Assembly: GCA_009869945.1 (NCBI GenBank)
Contig: WIXG01000372.1
Location: 1 to 64,000, forward strand
From: Mesaphorura yosii
Lineage: Eukaryota > Arthropoda > Collembola > Poduromorpha > Tullbergiidae
Reading direction: 5' to 3'
Length of the DNA stretch: 64,000 bases
The notes beneath the pieces are model-generated. The model saw only the letters and a program-made list of their open reading frames with translations. It was not told the DNA's origin and searched no databases. Shown here piece after piece: positions 13,701-25,799 of the stretch. Both the position numbers and the translations under genes were made by a program. The first letter of the stretch is position 1, and each line of letters opens with the position of its first letter.

Positions 13701-16217
13701 AAAATGTCAAGCATTTAATTTAAATCTAACATCCAACCATTCATTTTTCATAATTCACAAAAATAAGGAACCTTAGCCTTGACGGCTGTAAAATTCGCAT
13801 GTAATTTGATGCTACGGCATGGGCCATGAGCGAAATCGATAAAAGTGAATAGATTTAACATTGAACGGATAGAACAGTCAATTTGGTCAATCGTATCTGG
13901 ATTGTATGTCGTCGTATCGGTCAGGTTGGTACGCCTCGTCAAAACGAACCAGATAGCCACATCAAACAAAAGTATATGGACTTACGTTCAGGCCGTCAGT
14001 TAGATGTATCCTTCTAGTTTCACTGCCAACTTGCTAAATATGATCACTTCGTTCACAACAGTTAAAATGCCTGTGGCATCGGGTAAGATGCTCTCGTCCG
14101 CAGTGCAACACACAAAAGGCACAAACTAAAGTCCGAAACGTTGGCGTCACGTCCAAGTACTGGTTGTGGTTGTGGCCGATGTGGTATTGGTAATTAAGGA
14201 CAATCTCTACGCTCAGCACGGATCATCAACAGGAAGTGTGCATAGGAATGAACCTTTTATTCAGTATGATTTTATTTGTTCGTTAATAATTCGTTATGTT
14301 ATGAATTTTTGATATAACACCTAGCCCAGCAGAGTAAACGCGTACATGTGCATGAGACTTTTGTTCGAGTACTCTTCACCGTTGTTGCTATGCTCAATGC
14401 ATGGAGCACGCTTCTGGAGAGAGCCCGCCATGCATCCCTACAAAGCCTAATATGGGCTTAATAAATACATGTGCCATGCCAGTTCGGGAACACGGGTACT
14501 GTGCTGAAGTCCTACGGATAAAGCCAAACCACATCACAGCTGCATATGCCTGTGCATGAGAAGTGCTGTTTGTCAATGCTCCTTCAAATGCGTCATTTGC
14601 CTTTGTTGTTGTTTGTTGGACTTTGCCCTTTTACAGATTAAAAATTGCGAGTTTGGTTGAGTTAGTAAAAGAGTCTGCGCAGCGTTAGGTTAAACAATAT
14701 GCATTCGATCATACGAAATTTGGGAAGCCGTATTTGCCGCGTATCACGAAGCAACTCTGCGAAGTTACAGCTGCGTGCAAAAAAGAGCAGTCACGTTCTT
14801 GCTTACCTGGATTAACGATGTTCAAGATTCGCTGGACATCTTCGCTGACCTTAAAATCCATTCCCTTTGCAGCAAACTTGGTCTCCTTCTTCTTTGGAGG
14901 AGTGGAACTGGTGACAGATTCAAGTTTCTTAATTGGAAGGAATTCCGCCATCGGATCCTCTTTTGGTTTGGGAACTTCCTTCGGCTTTTCTGGTTGCTTT
15001 TTAGGCTCTTCCGCCTTGACCGGTATAATTGGTTCTGGTTGTTTAGCGAATCCAGCAGAGTAGTCCGGCAAATTCTTGTGGCTTGGTACTGGCGGTACAA
15101 CCTCATACTCCTTTTCGTAATAATCTCCAGAATCAGGCTGTGAGCCGAAACTCTTCGCAGGGGAAGATGAGAGATTGAAATCTTGACGAACTCCGTGTTC
15201 AAACGGTTTTGCTTGTCCGACGGGCTTGTCCTGAAACTGGGCTGGGTTTGGACTGACCGAGTTGTCAGAACGGTCAAAATCATCAATCGGTGATGGTGGA
15301 AAGTCGCGTGAGCTTTCCTTCAGAAACGATGACAGTTCAGAATGCTGTTGATCAAATTTTCGGACCATCATGTCATCAGACAACTCATCGAGTTGATAAC
15401 CGGGAACTGGTGAAGGATTCTTCTCCGGATAGACATCTTTAAATTCCATGGGCTTTGATTTATGAATTCCCATTCCAAACTCGTCAAGATCGTCCGTCGG
15501 CTTAAAGCTGGTGAATTTGCTTTCTTCAGCAAGACTTGGGGCAAAGTGTAATTCCGAAGCAGCCGTTGTGGAGGTGAATTTTGGCGGAAGTGGCTCATCC
15601 AAAGAATCATTGTCATCTTCTGGCCCCAAATCAAAAGGCGATTTCATAGCACTGAGTCCTTCCCCTTTCTTTGGACTTGCATCGAATGGGTGGGGAGATG
15701 CTGTATAAGTTGCATCCAACAAGTTCTGAAAACCAACATATAATTAAGATTTTAAATTAATGCCTGCATGCCTTGCTGGATGACAGGATGTGCAGATTTG
15801 TTGAAAATGGGAATGAGGAACTATGCTAACCGCCTGCTGGGAATCCAAAGAGTCGTGCGGCAAATCGAAATCATCTCCTTCCAGAATTTGACTCGTTGAA
15901 ATGTTCTTGTTGTCCGTTTTGTCCGAAGACGAACCTTCGCTTTCATAAAACTTTGGTTGCAGTACCTCATCAAGAGAAGATGTCATTGCACCGGGCTGGT
16001 TGTTGCCCATTGATGTAATGCTGGCCTCCATGTTGTAAGTAGTTTCCTTTATTCCTTGAGAATCTTCTGTAATAGTCGTTTTCACAGCAGAGTATGATGT
16101 CAACGTTTCCTCAAAGCGGTCAGGCGCTCCTGATGCTTGTTGTATTCCGAATTGGTTCATAAAATCTTCATCAAGAGTTGATCCAGGAACTTTTTTGTCA
16201 CCACTAGGCAAATCCAT
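7837..16217 (-). CDS. Reticulon, long isoform
   Basis: ER membrane-shaping protein. Coding exons: 7837-7882, 7959-8035, 8181-8209, 8292-8500, 8572-8779, 12195-12230, 14807-15725, 15831-16217, total 1911 nt, 636 residues. The C-terminal third is a complete reticulon homology domain: SELVYWRDPKKSGVVFG, then hydrophobic hairpin 1 (VFGSIFLILIGLTFLSFIS onward), the loop IQKTNDGHPFKEYLE, YFLVEDIMDTVKFA, hairpin 2 (YIGSWFNGLTLLILG) and LPKVYETNKTIIDQYL. The tail is WGKKEKAQ, lysine-rich but not the KKXX of vertebrate reticulons. The roughly 435-residue N-terminal part, from two large exons, is acidic, Pro/Ser-rich and probably disordered. The start is the ATG at 16217, closely preceded by a splice acceptor at 16232-16233. 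Phases agree at every junction. The exon at 15831 uses donor GTTAGC, so that boundary is the least certain. Confidence 0.92.
8780..12194 (-). other. Reticulon introns
   Basis: Noncoding apart from the 22-nt first exon at 10720. Small open frames here, such as the overlapping pair at 10131-10424 and 10174-10410 and the pair at 11200-11667, lie on both strands over the same bases and have no splice or family support. No transposon recognised. Confidence 0.6.
12410..12548 (-). CDS. Reticulon, probable third alternative first exon
   Basis: Minus-strand ATG at 12546-12548 opens a 46-codon frame starting MDFGNLAPVLEERKHSSSSS and ending AVFCP plus one base, before the donor GTAAATTAATCC at 12409. 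The leftover base is A, so splicing to 12195-12230 gives ATG and then AWFDPAKLHPT, and splicing straight to 8779 gives MSELVYW; both keep the frame. With the 36-nt exon the product would be 247 residues. The peptide is acidic and serine-rich like other reticulon leaders. No homology was recognised, so this rests on start codon, phase, donor and position just 179 bp from the next exon. Confidence 0.55.
12549..14806 (-). other. Reticulon intron, likely promoter of the middle isoform at its left end
   Basis: About 2.2 kb with no supported exon. Sequence immediately above 12548 would be the 5' UTR and promoter of the middle isoform if that exon is real. Nothing else recognised. Confidence 0.5.
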
Positions 16218-16231
16218 CTATCACGTCGAAT

Positions 16232-19200
16232 CTGAAAGTGAAAATACGAGAGGATGAGTTAAACCATGGTCTGTTTGTGGTTACGATTGTCGGCTAAACC
16301 GAAAGGTAAGAGCCACAAAGTTCAACTCTGTTGCAAAGAAAGGACGCGTATGAAGATTTCCTCAGCGCCTGGTAACCGAAACACCGCAGATAACTTTAAA
16401 TAAACTGAATTTATGACTTTTATGACCAATTTTGAGTTTTTGAGCTCACCCTTAATGGATTTCAAGTGTCAATGTTACAAATGTTACTCAAGTTGAGCAA
16501 ACAGCAATCACAATTGCTACTCCTAATTTATGACAGACAACTTCGAGCTCACTACCAAGCAAGCACTTTACGATTTTGCCGTCAAAATCTCAAAATGGAT
16601 ACTCGCAGAAGGCTTTTTGTAAACGAAAAACAATCGAAATAAACCAGCCAAGGTTTGAAGCAAAAGACGTTCACTGAACTGACACTGAATAATGTTAACG
16701 CTGAAGTAAACGCTGCATTGGCATGGTCGAGCGAATTTGGTGAATTCCTCCTCGAGCCTCCTTTTCGCTGCTGTATTCCTAATTTAACTCTCGAGGCTAC
16801 GTCTAGATTATGTTTTTTATTGCTCTCGCTTTTGTTTAGTCATACCTTATTGTTGCGATGTTGTTGCAAACTCACAGGCTAGTCTCAGTACAACCACAAC
16901 TACAGAATACGCTTGCAAAATAGGTACAAATTACAGGAGACACGAGGGAATCAAGAGATAATGATGAAGATTGAGTATGACTCATACAAATTGTGGGAAA
17001 AGGAAGGCAGAATACAGCAATGATGATGATCAATGATAAGACAGCAGAGAAGTCGTTAGAGTGTTATAGTTACATAATGAATACCCAGCTCCCAACACCG
17101 TCATTACTCAAATTATACGGTTGGTTCTTGCATAGCATTCCTCTGCTCGAACGCTTGATTTAAGTCGAAATCGAACTTCATACTTTGCAAATTCTTACGT
17201 CTTGAGTTAACCATACCTCGTCTTCAGTATTCAACAACAACCACCCTCGCATTTCTTCAACAGAGCAAACTGCCTCACTGCCTGTTGCATAATTTCAGTC
17301 GAAGTCAAATCTGCGTATAGGCAAATCTCAAATAGGCCACGGTAGACACATCACATTCTAAGTACGCGTCTTGAATTAGCATTGAAAGTGAAGTCAGAAT
17401 GCAAATACAAGCAAGGCCAAGTGTGGATACGTGAAACAAGCGTGTTAATCAAAAAGCACAGGAATTGGTTTAAACTGAAATGTGAGGCTGCAGGTAATCA
17501 TGCCGAGCGGGCGCGAGCATCGCAATGAGCGATCTTATGTGGGACCAGTAGCAGTAAACTGTAAAGTACGGAACGAAAAGTGCGAACTGACGTAAATGTT
17601 GGCTGATAGCACGAAATCAGCCAAGCGTGAAGATGAATCATTTCCAATGAGCAATGACCAGCCCGGTAGTATTCCGTAACATCCTCTTTACTATGATCTC
17701 TTTCAGACTCTTTCTCCGTAAATATGCAGCAATACACTACTCCACAGTACAGTACTCGAACTACTGCTCAGACTCGCGAATCACCATGCTGAATGGTCAC
17801 TCCCGAGCTTCTCCATTAGTACCATCATCATTTAACATTTGCCGTGGACTGCGGTTACAGGCAGTGTCGCGGGGTTGTAACAATTGATGAAATTGTGTGC
17901 GGAATAAATTGGCTTCAAGGAATTTTCTATTTACAGGCAAGTGCATACAAAATTTTTTTTAAATGACTAGGTGATATGATGGTACAAAACAGGCTCATTT
18001 GCCAGCCATGCCAGACGTATACACCCAAGCTCGTATTCGTATCTAGTGCTAATGCTATTCCATTATTATTTTCGTGATTACTGAGTTTATTTCCAATTTG
18101 CTTTCGCTTTAGATGAAAATGCGCATCATTTGCTTGCGTCTGCGGTCTAGGAGGCAGGAGATGCTAGTTGCGGATTGCTGATGCTTGTTCAGTGATGGGG
18201 CGTCCTTCAATTCTTTCTTTCTCTATATTCTGTGGGCTGACAGCCTCGTTTTCCGCAAGCAGATCACAGATTCGGTTTTATTTTAGCTTAACATAAATAA
18301 ATATGTTCAGGCTAGTAAACAGAACTTGAAGGCACATATGCTCTTTGTTAATTTGCCAATTCCGGCCTAACCCCAGCCAGATCATAAAACAAAAGCTAAA
18401 GAGACATCATTCTCCAAAATGGACGACAGACCCGGATCGAATCGTCGAGCCTGTCAGCCTCGCCTGTGAGCTGTGATGCTGGCTGAATGCATGCAAACGA
18501 ATTTATTTTGGGCATTTGCTGTAACTTTCCTCTAAGACCAGTTTGCTGTTCCATTAAGTCAATTGGATTATGAATTATGAAACTAAACTAAACTGTTATG
18601 TCCTACAACTCCTACTAAAAATGATAACTTTGTTGAATGGGTTATAGCTTCATCTCACTTCTTGAAATCGATATTGCAAAAATGGAACAACGAAGCTTTT
18701 AATTTGGTGTGGTACTTGTATTGATTAGCATAAAATATGCGCACAAACGTATACCTCTTCTTGAAGGGTTTGCTTCTCTGACGCAGATTGTCACCGTTGA
18801 AAACGTAGCACAGGGTGGATAAAATCACAATCACTCGTTAGTTGAGTTTTAAGCGTCAGATATTAATTCTTTCTGTGATGTCGCAACGATAAGATCTCGG
18901 ACCAGGAAAGTACACTAAACCAACAGCGCAGAAATAACCTGGCAGAAGAGACTAGAAAACTAGAATGTCAATAATGGAGAAAAGTGCAGTGAAGAAGACT
19001 TTTTCCTGTCTTGCAGCTAATCTTTTACAAGAACATACTGCGAGTTTGAAGACATGAGAAAGGCGAACGACGAAGTGGACCAATGCATGAACTACGTTGA
19101 AGGAGCAACGGTTCTACGCTTGCTCTCAACCATCAGCAACCAGGTATTGATTTTCGCGAATTGCAGGAAGAAGGGTTTGGCTTGGAAGGAACCAGCTCAC

Positions 19201-19998
19201 AAGTTGTACTCGTGCTGCCGTTCATGGATTCGGACAATATAAGAGTACTACTTTTACCAGTTCTCTACCAGTAACCAGCATGGGCCCTGAGTACTGTACT
19301 GCTGTAGTTTTAAAATGTTGTCGTGTTCCGTGGTCCCGTCTTTCAGGCGCCGACTACAGCAAGTGCAGCTGCATTAAGCCACGTACACTGACTGCCGTTG
19401 CAGGAGTTATCCGCCCAGAATTGCTGTATCTCGGCAATGTTGGGATCAAAATTACTGCAATATAAGGTCACCTTGCTCTTATGCAGCAACGTTCCATCCT
19501 CATTGCTGTTATGTTGGTGAGGGCATGCATGCCAGAAAAGAAAGTACTATTCCAGCTGAGAATTGAGTTCAAGATTTTGGCAGCCACATGACTTTCAGTG
19601 TTCAATGCGTCCTACATCTAATGCTTGACACTGCTACCGGTGATATGAGTCATTTTATGCATTTTTAACCAACTGCAATTGAGGTAGTTGGAAACGGACG
19701 ATACGAAGAAGTGTAGTAATGCTAGTACAATACTGAGCAAGAATGCTGGTTGCAGGGGATGGAGTGGAGTTTATATGGACTAGTAACTGGTAAAAGAAAT
19801 GATTTTCTCTCTGTACCCGGAGTCCAGTTATCAATATCAATACTATGAGTCATCAGGTCTAAAATGTGAACTGTGGCGTAATCTGAATACCATTGAAGCC
19901 TCTATGCTCTATTTTTTCGCAATTCCTCGGTGATCGTCTTATATTACGTCCACCACTTTATATCTATCTTAAATCTTAACCGAACTAGCCGAACTTAC
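16232..19998 (-). other. First intron of the long reticulon transcript
   Basis: Bounded on the minus strand by the acceptor CACTTTCAG (AG at 16232-16233) and by a consensus donor GTAAGTTCGG ending at 19998. No coding exon was found inside the 3.8 kb; small open frames at 17.5-17.9 and 19.0-19.8 kb show no family resemblance. Confidence 0.5.
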
Positions 19999-20200
19999 CT
20001 TGTCCTTTGCCCAATTCAGTTTCGAGTGGAATCGGATCGGATGAATCAACAAATTCGGTGATTTCGCGTCGTTCTTTTATGTGTTCACAACACTATGCTA
20101 CAGTTTTCAACACCGGTAACTTTCAACGCAATAGCAGTCAGACGATTAAACCACAAGAAATGAATGAGATGGCTAAAGCAAGAACTGCCGACTGAAAACT
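19999..20200 (-). promoter_or_regulatory. Probable 5' UTR exon of long reticulon transcript
   Basis: The donor GTAAGTTCGG just left of 19999 marks a minus-strand exon with no matching coding frame; with the acceptor at 16232 it would supply the 5' UTR of the long isoform. The right-hand end (transcription start) is a guess. It faces away from the serine palmitoyltransferase gene. Confidence 0.4.
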
Positions 20201-21900
20201 GACCACTGACTACTGACACGTATAACAACACGTTGTTAGTTTACGGGATACAAAACGAACGAATATGCGTACACATGAGTCATCGTCATCCTCATTGCTG
20301 TCTCGCTGTAGTAGCTGTCAATTGTTTAATGCGTAGCCAGACTACAAGACGACGGGAGCAGCGGCTTACGTAATACATGTGAGGAAATGAGCTCAAGGAA
20401 AGCCGACCGTTTCCCGGCAACATTTCGGCAACGCATATTGTGTTGCCAGTTGCTAAGGTGTGGTTTCATGCTGATCCTTGCCCTGTAAGGTGAAAAGATC
20501 AGTTGGTATCAGTTTCTGGTTTCTGCAAGGTCAACTTAATTGATTCGTAATGTCAATGATTCCTCTCCTATGGTCTTGGAGCTTGAACCCATAGCGCAGT
20601 GATATTTCTCTCGAGATCACTTCTGTATGGTATGACGCTAACGCTCAGCGTTGTCTCATTTTTCCCACTGACGAATGCATCTACAATTTCTTCAATTAAC
20701 GCCAATCTGAATTCTGTAAACGTCGCGTCCGGTGTTGTCGACTCAAGTCCACGAAGGCCATGCGTGTAGTATCTCCAATTACAATGGGGGGTTATTAAGG
20801 TGAAAGGTGAGTGTGATTGGCTTCTTATCGAAATCATGCGTTCCAAAGTACTCTTTGATTGAGACACCGTGGACATGACATTCAAAACAAATCAATTGAC
20901 TGATTGAGATTGACTCTATGACTGCACATGACTGGACGTGGTTCATCGGGCCATGACATTGAGAATGAATTCAGTTAAATTGTTTCGCTTTGGATCTTCG
21001 GACCCAACTAACTCCGATTCATATCGCATGCGCCACTGCATTCCAGCGTTGCCCATATGACCTCAATACTTTCATTTTTCATATGGAAATCACATAACTC
21101 GTGTATAACTTACCAGTATTCAGCCAGCACAGGCTCCTGCCAAGAGTCTAATTAATATTTAACAGATTTGCAGCAAAAGCAATTGCATGCATAATTAGTC
21201 ATTCGTTCCTACTAATTACGGCTTACATAAGAGGCCTGAGTTTCATGCTAAATGTCGTTGGTATTTGTCGCGGTGAGGTGATTCGCAAACTTATTTATTC
21301 ATAAATACAGAGGAGTGAATCATCCCACATTCAGAGTCAGTAGCACAGAGGTCTCATAGGAGGCGACAGTCGACGGTCGCGTCGCCGTGCTTGAAATCGA
21401 AAGATCGAAAAAATTGAAACCAAAGTCCTTCCGATCGATCCTTCGATGTTCGATGTCTCCGTCGAAGGATCGAACAAAGTGAGGACGCGTGCGTTGATTC
21501 AACAAAAAGTTTCAGCCTTGCTACTGCTTCAAAACCCGATTCATTTCTTGAATCCACGTGAACTTAGCCAACAACGGAAGAAATCACACACAAGGCAGGA
21601 ACTCTGTACAACGGGCATTCTTCCTCCGCTCTGTTGTTTCGTGTATGTTGGATGGCTGGTTTCAAACTTCTGTCACGATAACGGTGCCGGCCAGTTAACC
21701 AACTTGTGCAATACCACAAATTCATTCAGTGTAGTCAATCTCATTATTTGCATATCATTTATAACTTTAATATTTACTTTGCACTTGATTATTGTATATG
21801 TGATTTCCCTATTCTATTGTGGACTTTATAATTAAACTTGCGTGTTCGATTCTCATTCCATTCACTTGTTGACAGCGACCAGCGGCCCAACGTACGAGTC
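20201..21900. other. Intergenic between divergent reticulon and SPT genes
   Basis: No supported exon. Contains a 12-bp inverted repeat at 21435-21473 within a tract rich in TCGAA and GATCGA words. A 129-codon plus frame (21446-21835) overlaps it but has no recognisable domain or splice context. Confidence 0.5.
21435..21473. repeat. 12-bp inverted repeat
   Basis: Left arm TCGATCCTTCGA at 21435-21446 and right arm TCGAAGGATCGA at 21462-21473 are perfect reverse complements with a 15-nt spacer. Neighbouring sequence at 21390-21430 carries related words such as GATCGAAAA. Confidence 0.8.
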
Positions 21901-21976
21901 AGCACGAGTGAGATTATCTTATCGCCCAGCCAGTCTGTGCTCAGTTCAGCGTTATCAGCTCAATATTGGACCTGGG

Positions 21977-22025
21977 ATGACACAGAAAGCCAGCAATCTG
22001 TGTTAGCATGGACGGAGGACTATGA
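21977..22025 (+). promoter_or_regulatory. 5' leader exon of SPT with two tiny upstream ORFs
   Basis: A consensus donor GTAAGTG begins at 22026, and the next acceptor TTTCCAG at 22528 opens the first coding exon, so a noncoding exon ends at 22025. It carries two complete upstream frames: 21977-22006 (9 codons, ending TGT TAG) and 22008-22025 (MDGGL, stop immediately before the donor). Such frames usually lower translation of the main product. The left end of the exon is unknown. Confidence 0.45.
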
Positions 22026-22537
22026 GTAAGTGTTTTTTTTGCAATTTGCAATCCTGTCATCATCGTCATTTCTCACTTAAAATCATGCGCCCAGCCATAC
22101 CGGTAAACGGTTCATTCAGTTATTCATTGTTCGTTAATTGAATTTAATTTGAATGAAGGGCTAACTCTCCACTACCCTCAATCAGGACACAAAGGATAGC
22201 CTTGTCCCAACTCACGCACGCATTGGAGATTGGAAAAGAGTTCACCAGTTTACGAAGCACCAATAATCAAGCAAGCGCTCGGCTGGCCGGCATAATCCTG
22301 TCTGGAAATTGGAGTTACCTGCGTAAACGTATTACTGAAGCAAATTGACTGAGACTACTGCGTGTTCAGTGAAGGGGAGTTGTGGAGTTAAGGGCCTATC
22401 TCAATCGCCTTCCATCAATAAGTAAGTGCTCACTTACGCAAACTTATGCTCACTGTTCACTGCATGCTTATGCTCACTGCAGCTATTAGGGAGAAATTTC
22501 TTATCAATAACTGTTTTCTGCTTTCCAGCAACGAGTG

Positions 22538-25500
22538 ATGGGAAACGAAGGTTGCAACAGTGGTGGTGGTGCCATTTATGAGACAGAATCGACTTCATCA
22601 TCTTTAACTAGTTTAAACAATGAGTCCGAATTATGTTGTGATGAGCTGAAACTGAACGGTTTGAATGGAACGGGACACCTGTCATTTCCAAATGGAATCA
22701 ACTTACAACTGGAAGCATATGTGATTGACAAGCTAGAAGACGACAGTCAACACCTGAGCCTAGTACCCCGGGGCACGTCGGGTGACTTTGTCGACACGCC
22801 TTACGTGAACGCACGTGGGGAACCGCTCCGAAAGAGGAAAAGAATCGAACCTCGAGCGATTTCTGAATCGTTTGAACAATGCTCAATTTGGGATGCATTC
22901 TGTACTTATTTGTGCTACGCCGTTCTGGTACTGGTTGGTTATGCCAATGACATAATTCGCCCTACTGCATCGAAGGAGAGAAACCGAGCCGTAAGTAACA
23001 TTTTCTAAATCTCATGGCAGTTGACTTATCGCATTTTGTTGAAGAACAATGGTATTTTTATGAGAGGCACGCGAAAGAACCACAAAATAGAAAACTATGC
23101 ATCTAGGAGCTGATTTTAGAACGGGAAACAGAGAAATACGAAGAAAAGGTTCTGCAATCATTGGTTAACTCAGTTAACTGCAGTTGAAACTTTTAACTTG
23201 AAAGGTGAATCATTCAATCACGAAGAACTGTTGACGTGCTGAACGTCACATGTAGCTTGATTAGATACTCGTCACATGATATGAGTCACGTTGTGATCGG
23301 AATGCAGGTAACACTGAACCAATGATGGTTCAGATACTAAGTTTGATGTTTAGTGATCCGATGGTAATATTCAGCTCAAGTGTAGCGATAAAAAAAGTTT
23401 TCAAAGCATGGAAGATTATGAGTCGGTAAAGCCCTTATAAAGGCGCTAATTATAGACTATGCATTAAGGAGAAAGGCAAACACCAGACACCAAGGGCCAA
23501 GGTTAAGTTTGCATTGTGTTTATTGTCCAATTAGAATGCGTAATGCGTGAACGTATTGTCGTTGCTTTGCTGTGCTTTTAATTGTAGCTACATGCCATAT
23601 CGTGAGATTAACCTTGGCACGTTTCCCAGGTCCTAGTTATCGCTCTTTCCCAAAGCATAGGGGTTCACAGATAGCATTCTTGAATTCTTGCAAGTAGTTT
23701 AAATACGGCGTCAAGAAGTGCTTCTTAATGTTGTTCATGTCATTAATATGATCTCTGTACTCATAGAATATTATGCAAATTGTTAATTGCATACTGGTTA
23801 CAAAGTTTGAAAGTGTACCGACACACGCTGATTATGCCAAGTAATGCGGTACGCTACAGGTTTACAAGATGAACATCTTGTTTTCTTGTTTGATTTCAGG
23901 GCTATGCTTCCCTTTACGCAAGCTTTGAAAGTTTCTACACTCGACATGTTTACAGAAGAGTGCGGAATTTTTGGAACATTCCAATTTGTAGCGTCCCTGG
24001 AAAATACGTTACATTGCTGGAACGTAAAACGCATGACTACGGATGGTCATTCGAGTAAGTGATCCGTACGAATCGCTCAATGACAGTCGTCTCTTGGTTC
24101 TCTTGATTCTTGATGATTGATTGAGTCTTGATTATCTGAACTTTTTTCTCAACAGGTTGACGGGAAAAAAGAACAAATGCATTAATTTGGGGTCTTACAA
24201 CTATCTTGGATTCGCGGAAAATGAAGGACCTTGCGCGGAAACTTCCATTCAAAGATTACGTGAATATGGGACTGGCACTAGTTTCACAAGGGGCGAATTT
24301 GGTGAACCATCTTACATTCACGAATTGGAGGAACTGGTGGCAAGATTCGTCGGAACAGAGGCGGCACTAACTTGCGCCATGGGATTTGCTACGAATACGC
24401 TAAACATTCCAAATATCATAGAGAAAGGTTGCCTGGTTTTGAGTGACGAAAAGAATCACGCCTCAATCATTCTTGGTCTCCGATTGTCTGGTGCGAGTGT
24501 CCGCGTCTTCAAGCATAACAGTAAGCTTAAAACTTTCAGAGATTGTAAAATTAATGAAATTAACAGTCAACAAAAATTCTTGATTCAATAGACATGAAAA
24601 GCCTCGAGAAGAAGCTGAGAGACGGAATTGTCAACGGACAACCTAGAACACGCCTGCCTTGGAAGAAGATCTTCATTGTGGTTGAGGGTGTTTATAGCAT
24701 GGAAGGATCTATTGCCAACCTCCCAGAAATCATTCAACTGAAGCGAATGTACAATGTAAGATGAGTGTCTCACTAGAATTCGGGAATTGACCCCAAATTT
24801 ATTTGTTGTATTTCAGGCATATCTGTATGTGGATGAGGCCCACAGTATTGGTGCAATAGGTGATATGGGAAGAGGTGTCGTTGATTACTACGGCGCTGAC
24901 CCACAAGATGTAGACATACTGATGGGAACATTTACGAAAAGCTTTGGATCGGCTGGCGGATATATTGCCGGGTCACGCGCATTAGTCAACATGCTGAAAG
25001 AGAAAAGCCATGCACAATGCTATGGAATGATAATGTCTCCTGCTGTTGCTCAGCAAATCATGACTTCAACGAGAATTATAATGGGAGAAGACGGAAGTAG
25101 AGAAGGAGCTCGACGAATCAAGCAATTAGCTAACAACTCTAGATACTTCAGACAAAAGCTAAAACAACTTGGGTTCAAAGTTTATGGAAATGACGACTCG
25201 CCTGTTGTTCCCGTCGCGTTGTACATGCCTTCAAAGATCACGTACGTGGTATCCCAACTGATTGAGCATGGCATTGCCACCGTTGGCGTAGGTTTCCCGG
25301 CAACACCGCTGGTTGAAGGTCGCATTCGTTTCTGCATTAGCGCATCTCATACAAGAGAAATGCTGGATACGGTAAAGCCCAAAAACACCGATTGCCCGGC
25401 CCTAATATCTATTGAGTCATGGTTTGATTAATACTGTACTTGTTGCAATGTTACAGGCCGTCGATGCAATGGCTAAAATTGGAGGGGACATTTGTGCAAG

Positions 25501-25573
25501 AAGCTCCAAATTTCCGAAATTTCAGGGTGAAATTCCTTATGAGGTCGCGGAGTTAGAACAAGATGTCGATTAA
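22538..25573 (+). CDS. Serine palmitoyltransferase, long-chain-base subunit 2
   Basis: Catalytic subunit of the ER enzyme that condenses serine with palmitoyl-CoA, the first step of sphingolipid synthesis. Exons: 22538-22990, 23900-24054, 24156-24520, 24592-24755, 24817-25371, 25457-25573; 1809 nt, 602 residues. The ATG at 22538 lies nine bases after the acceptor. An acidic leader of about 110 residues precedes one membrane segment (about residues 117-135, [19 protein letters not shown]). The alpha-oxoamine synthase fold follows: [58 protein letters not shown], and [14 protein letters not shown] with the PLP lysine at about 420; near the end [14 protein letters not shown] and GFPATP. All match SPTLC2/LCB2 rather than SPTLC1, which lacks the lysine. 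Polyadenylation signal AATAAA at 25794-25799. The 909-nt intron after exon 1 is the longest within the coding part. Confidence 0.96.
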
Positions 25574-25793
25574 AAATGAATTGGGCTTGTCATACACGTT
25601 CCAAATACGAAAGTCATGAACCATACTATTATTGTTACCTCAAAATCTCTACGCTTATCTTAAGCCTTAAGTTTTGCTAAGAAAAAAAATCAAGTGCGCT
25701 TTAATTTAACTGGAAAACTGTATGTTTTATATTTGTGCTTCAACTTCAAGCTATAGTGTTCATTCCCTTAAATGCTACTTATGACCATAGACC

Positions 25794-25799
25794 AATAAA
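25794..25799 (+). terminator. Polyadenylation signal of SPT gene
   Basis: AATAAA 221 bp after the stop codon, in AT-rich sequence. Confidence 0.65.

Noticed and set aside
14734-15286. Long frames on both strands overlapping the large reticulon exon
   Set aside because: They are other-frame shadows of the coding exon at 14807-15725, which alone keeps splice phase with its neighbours.
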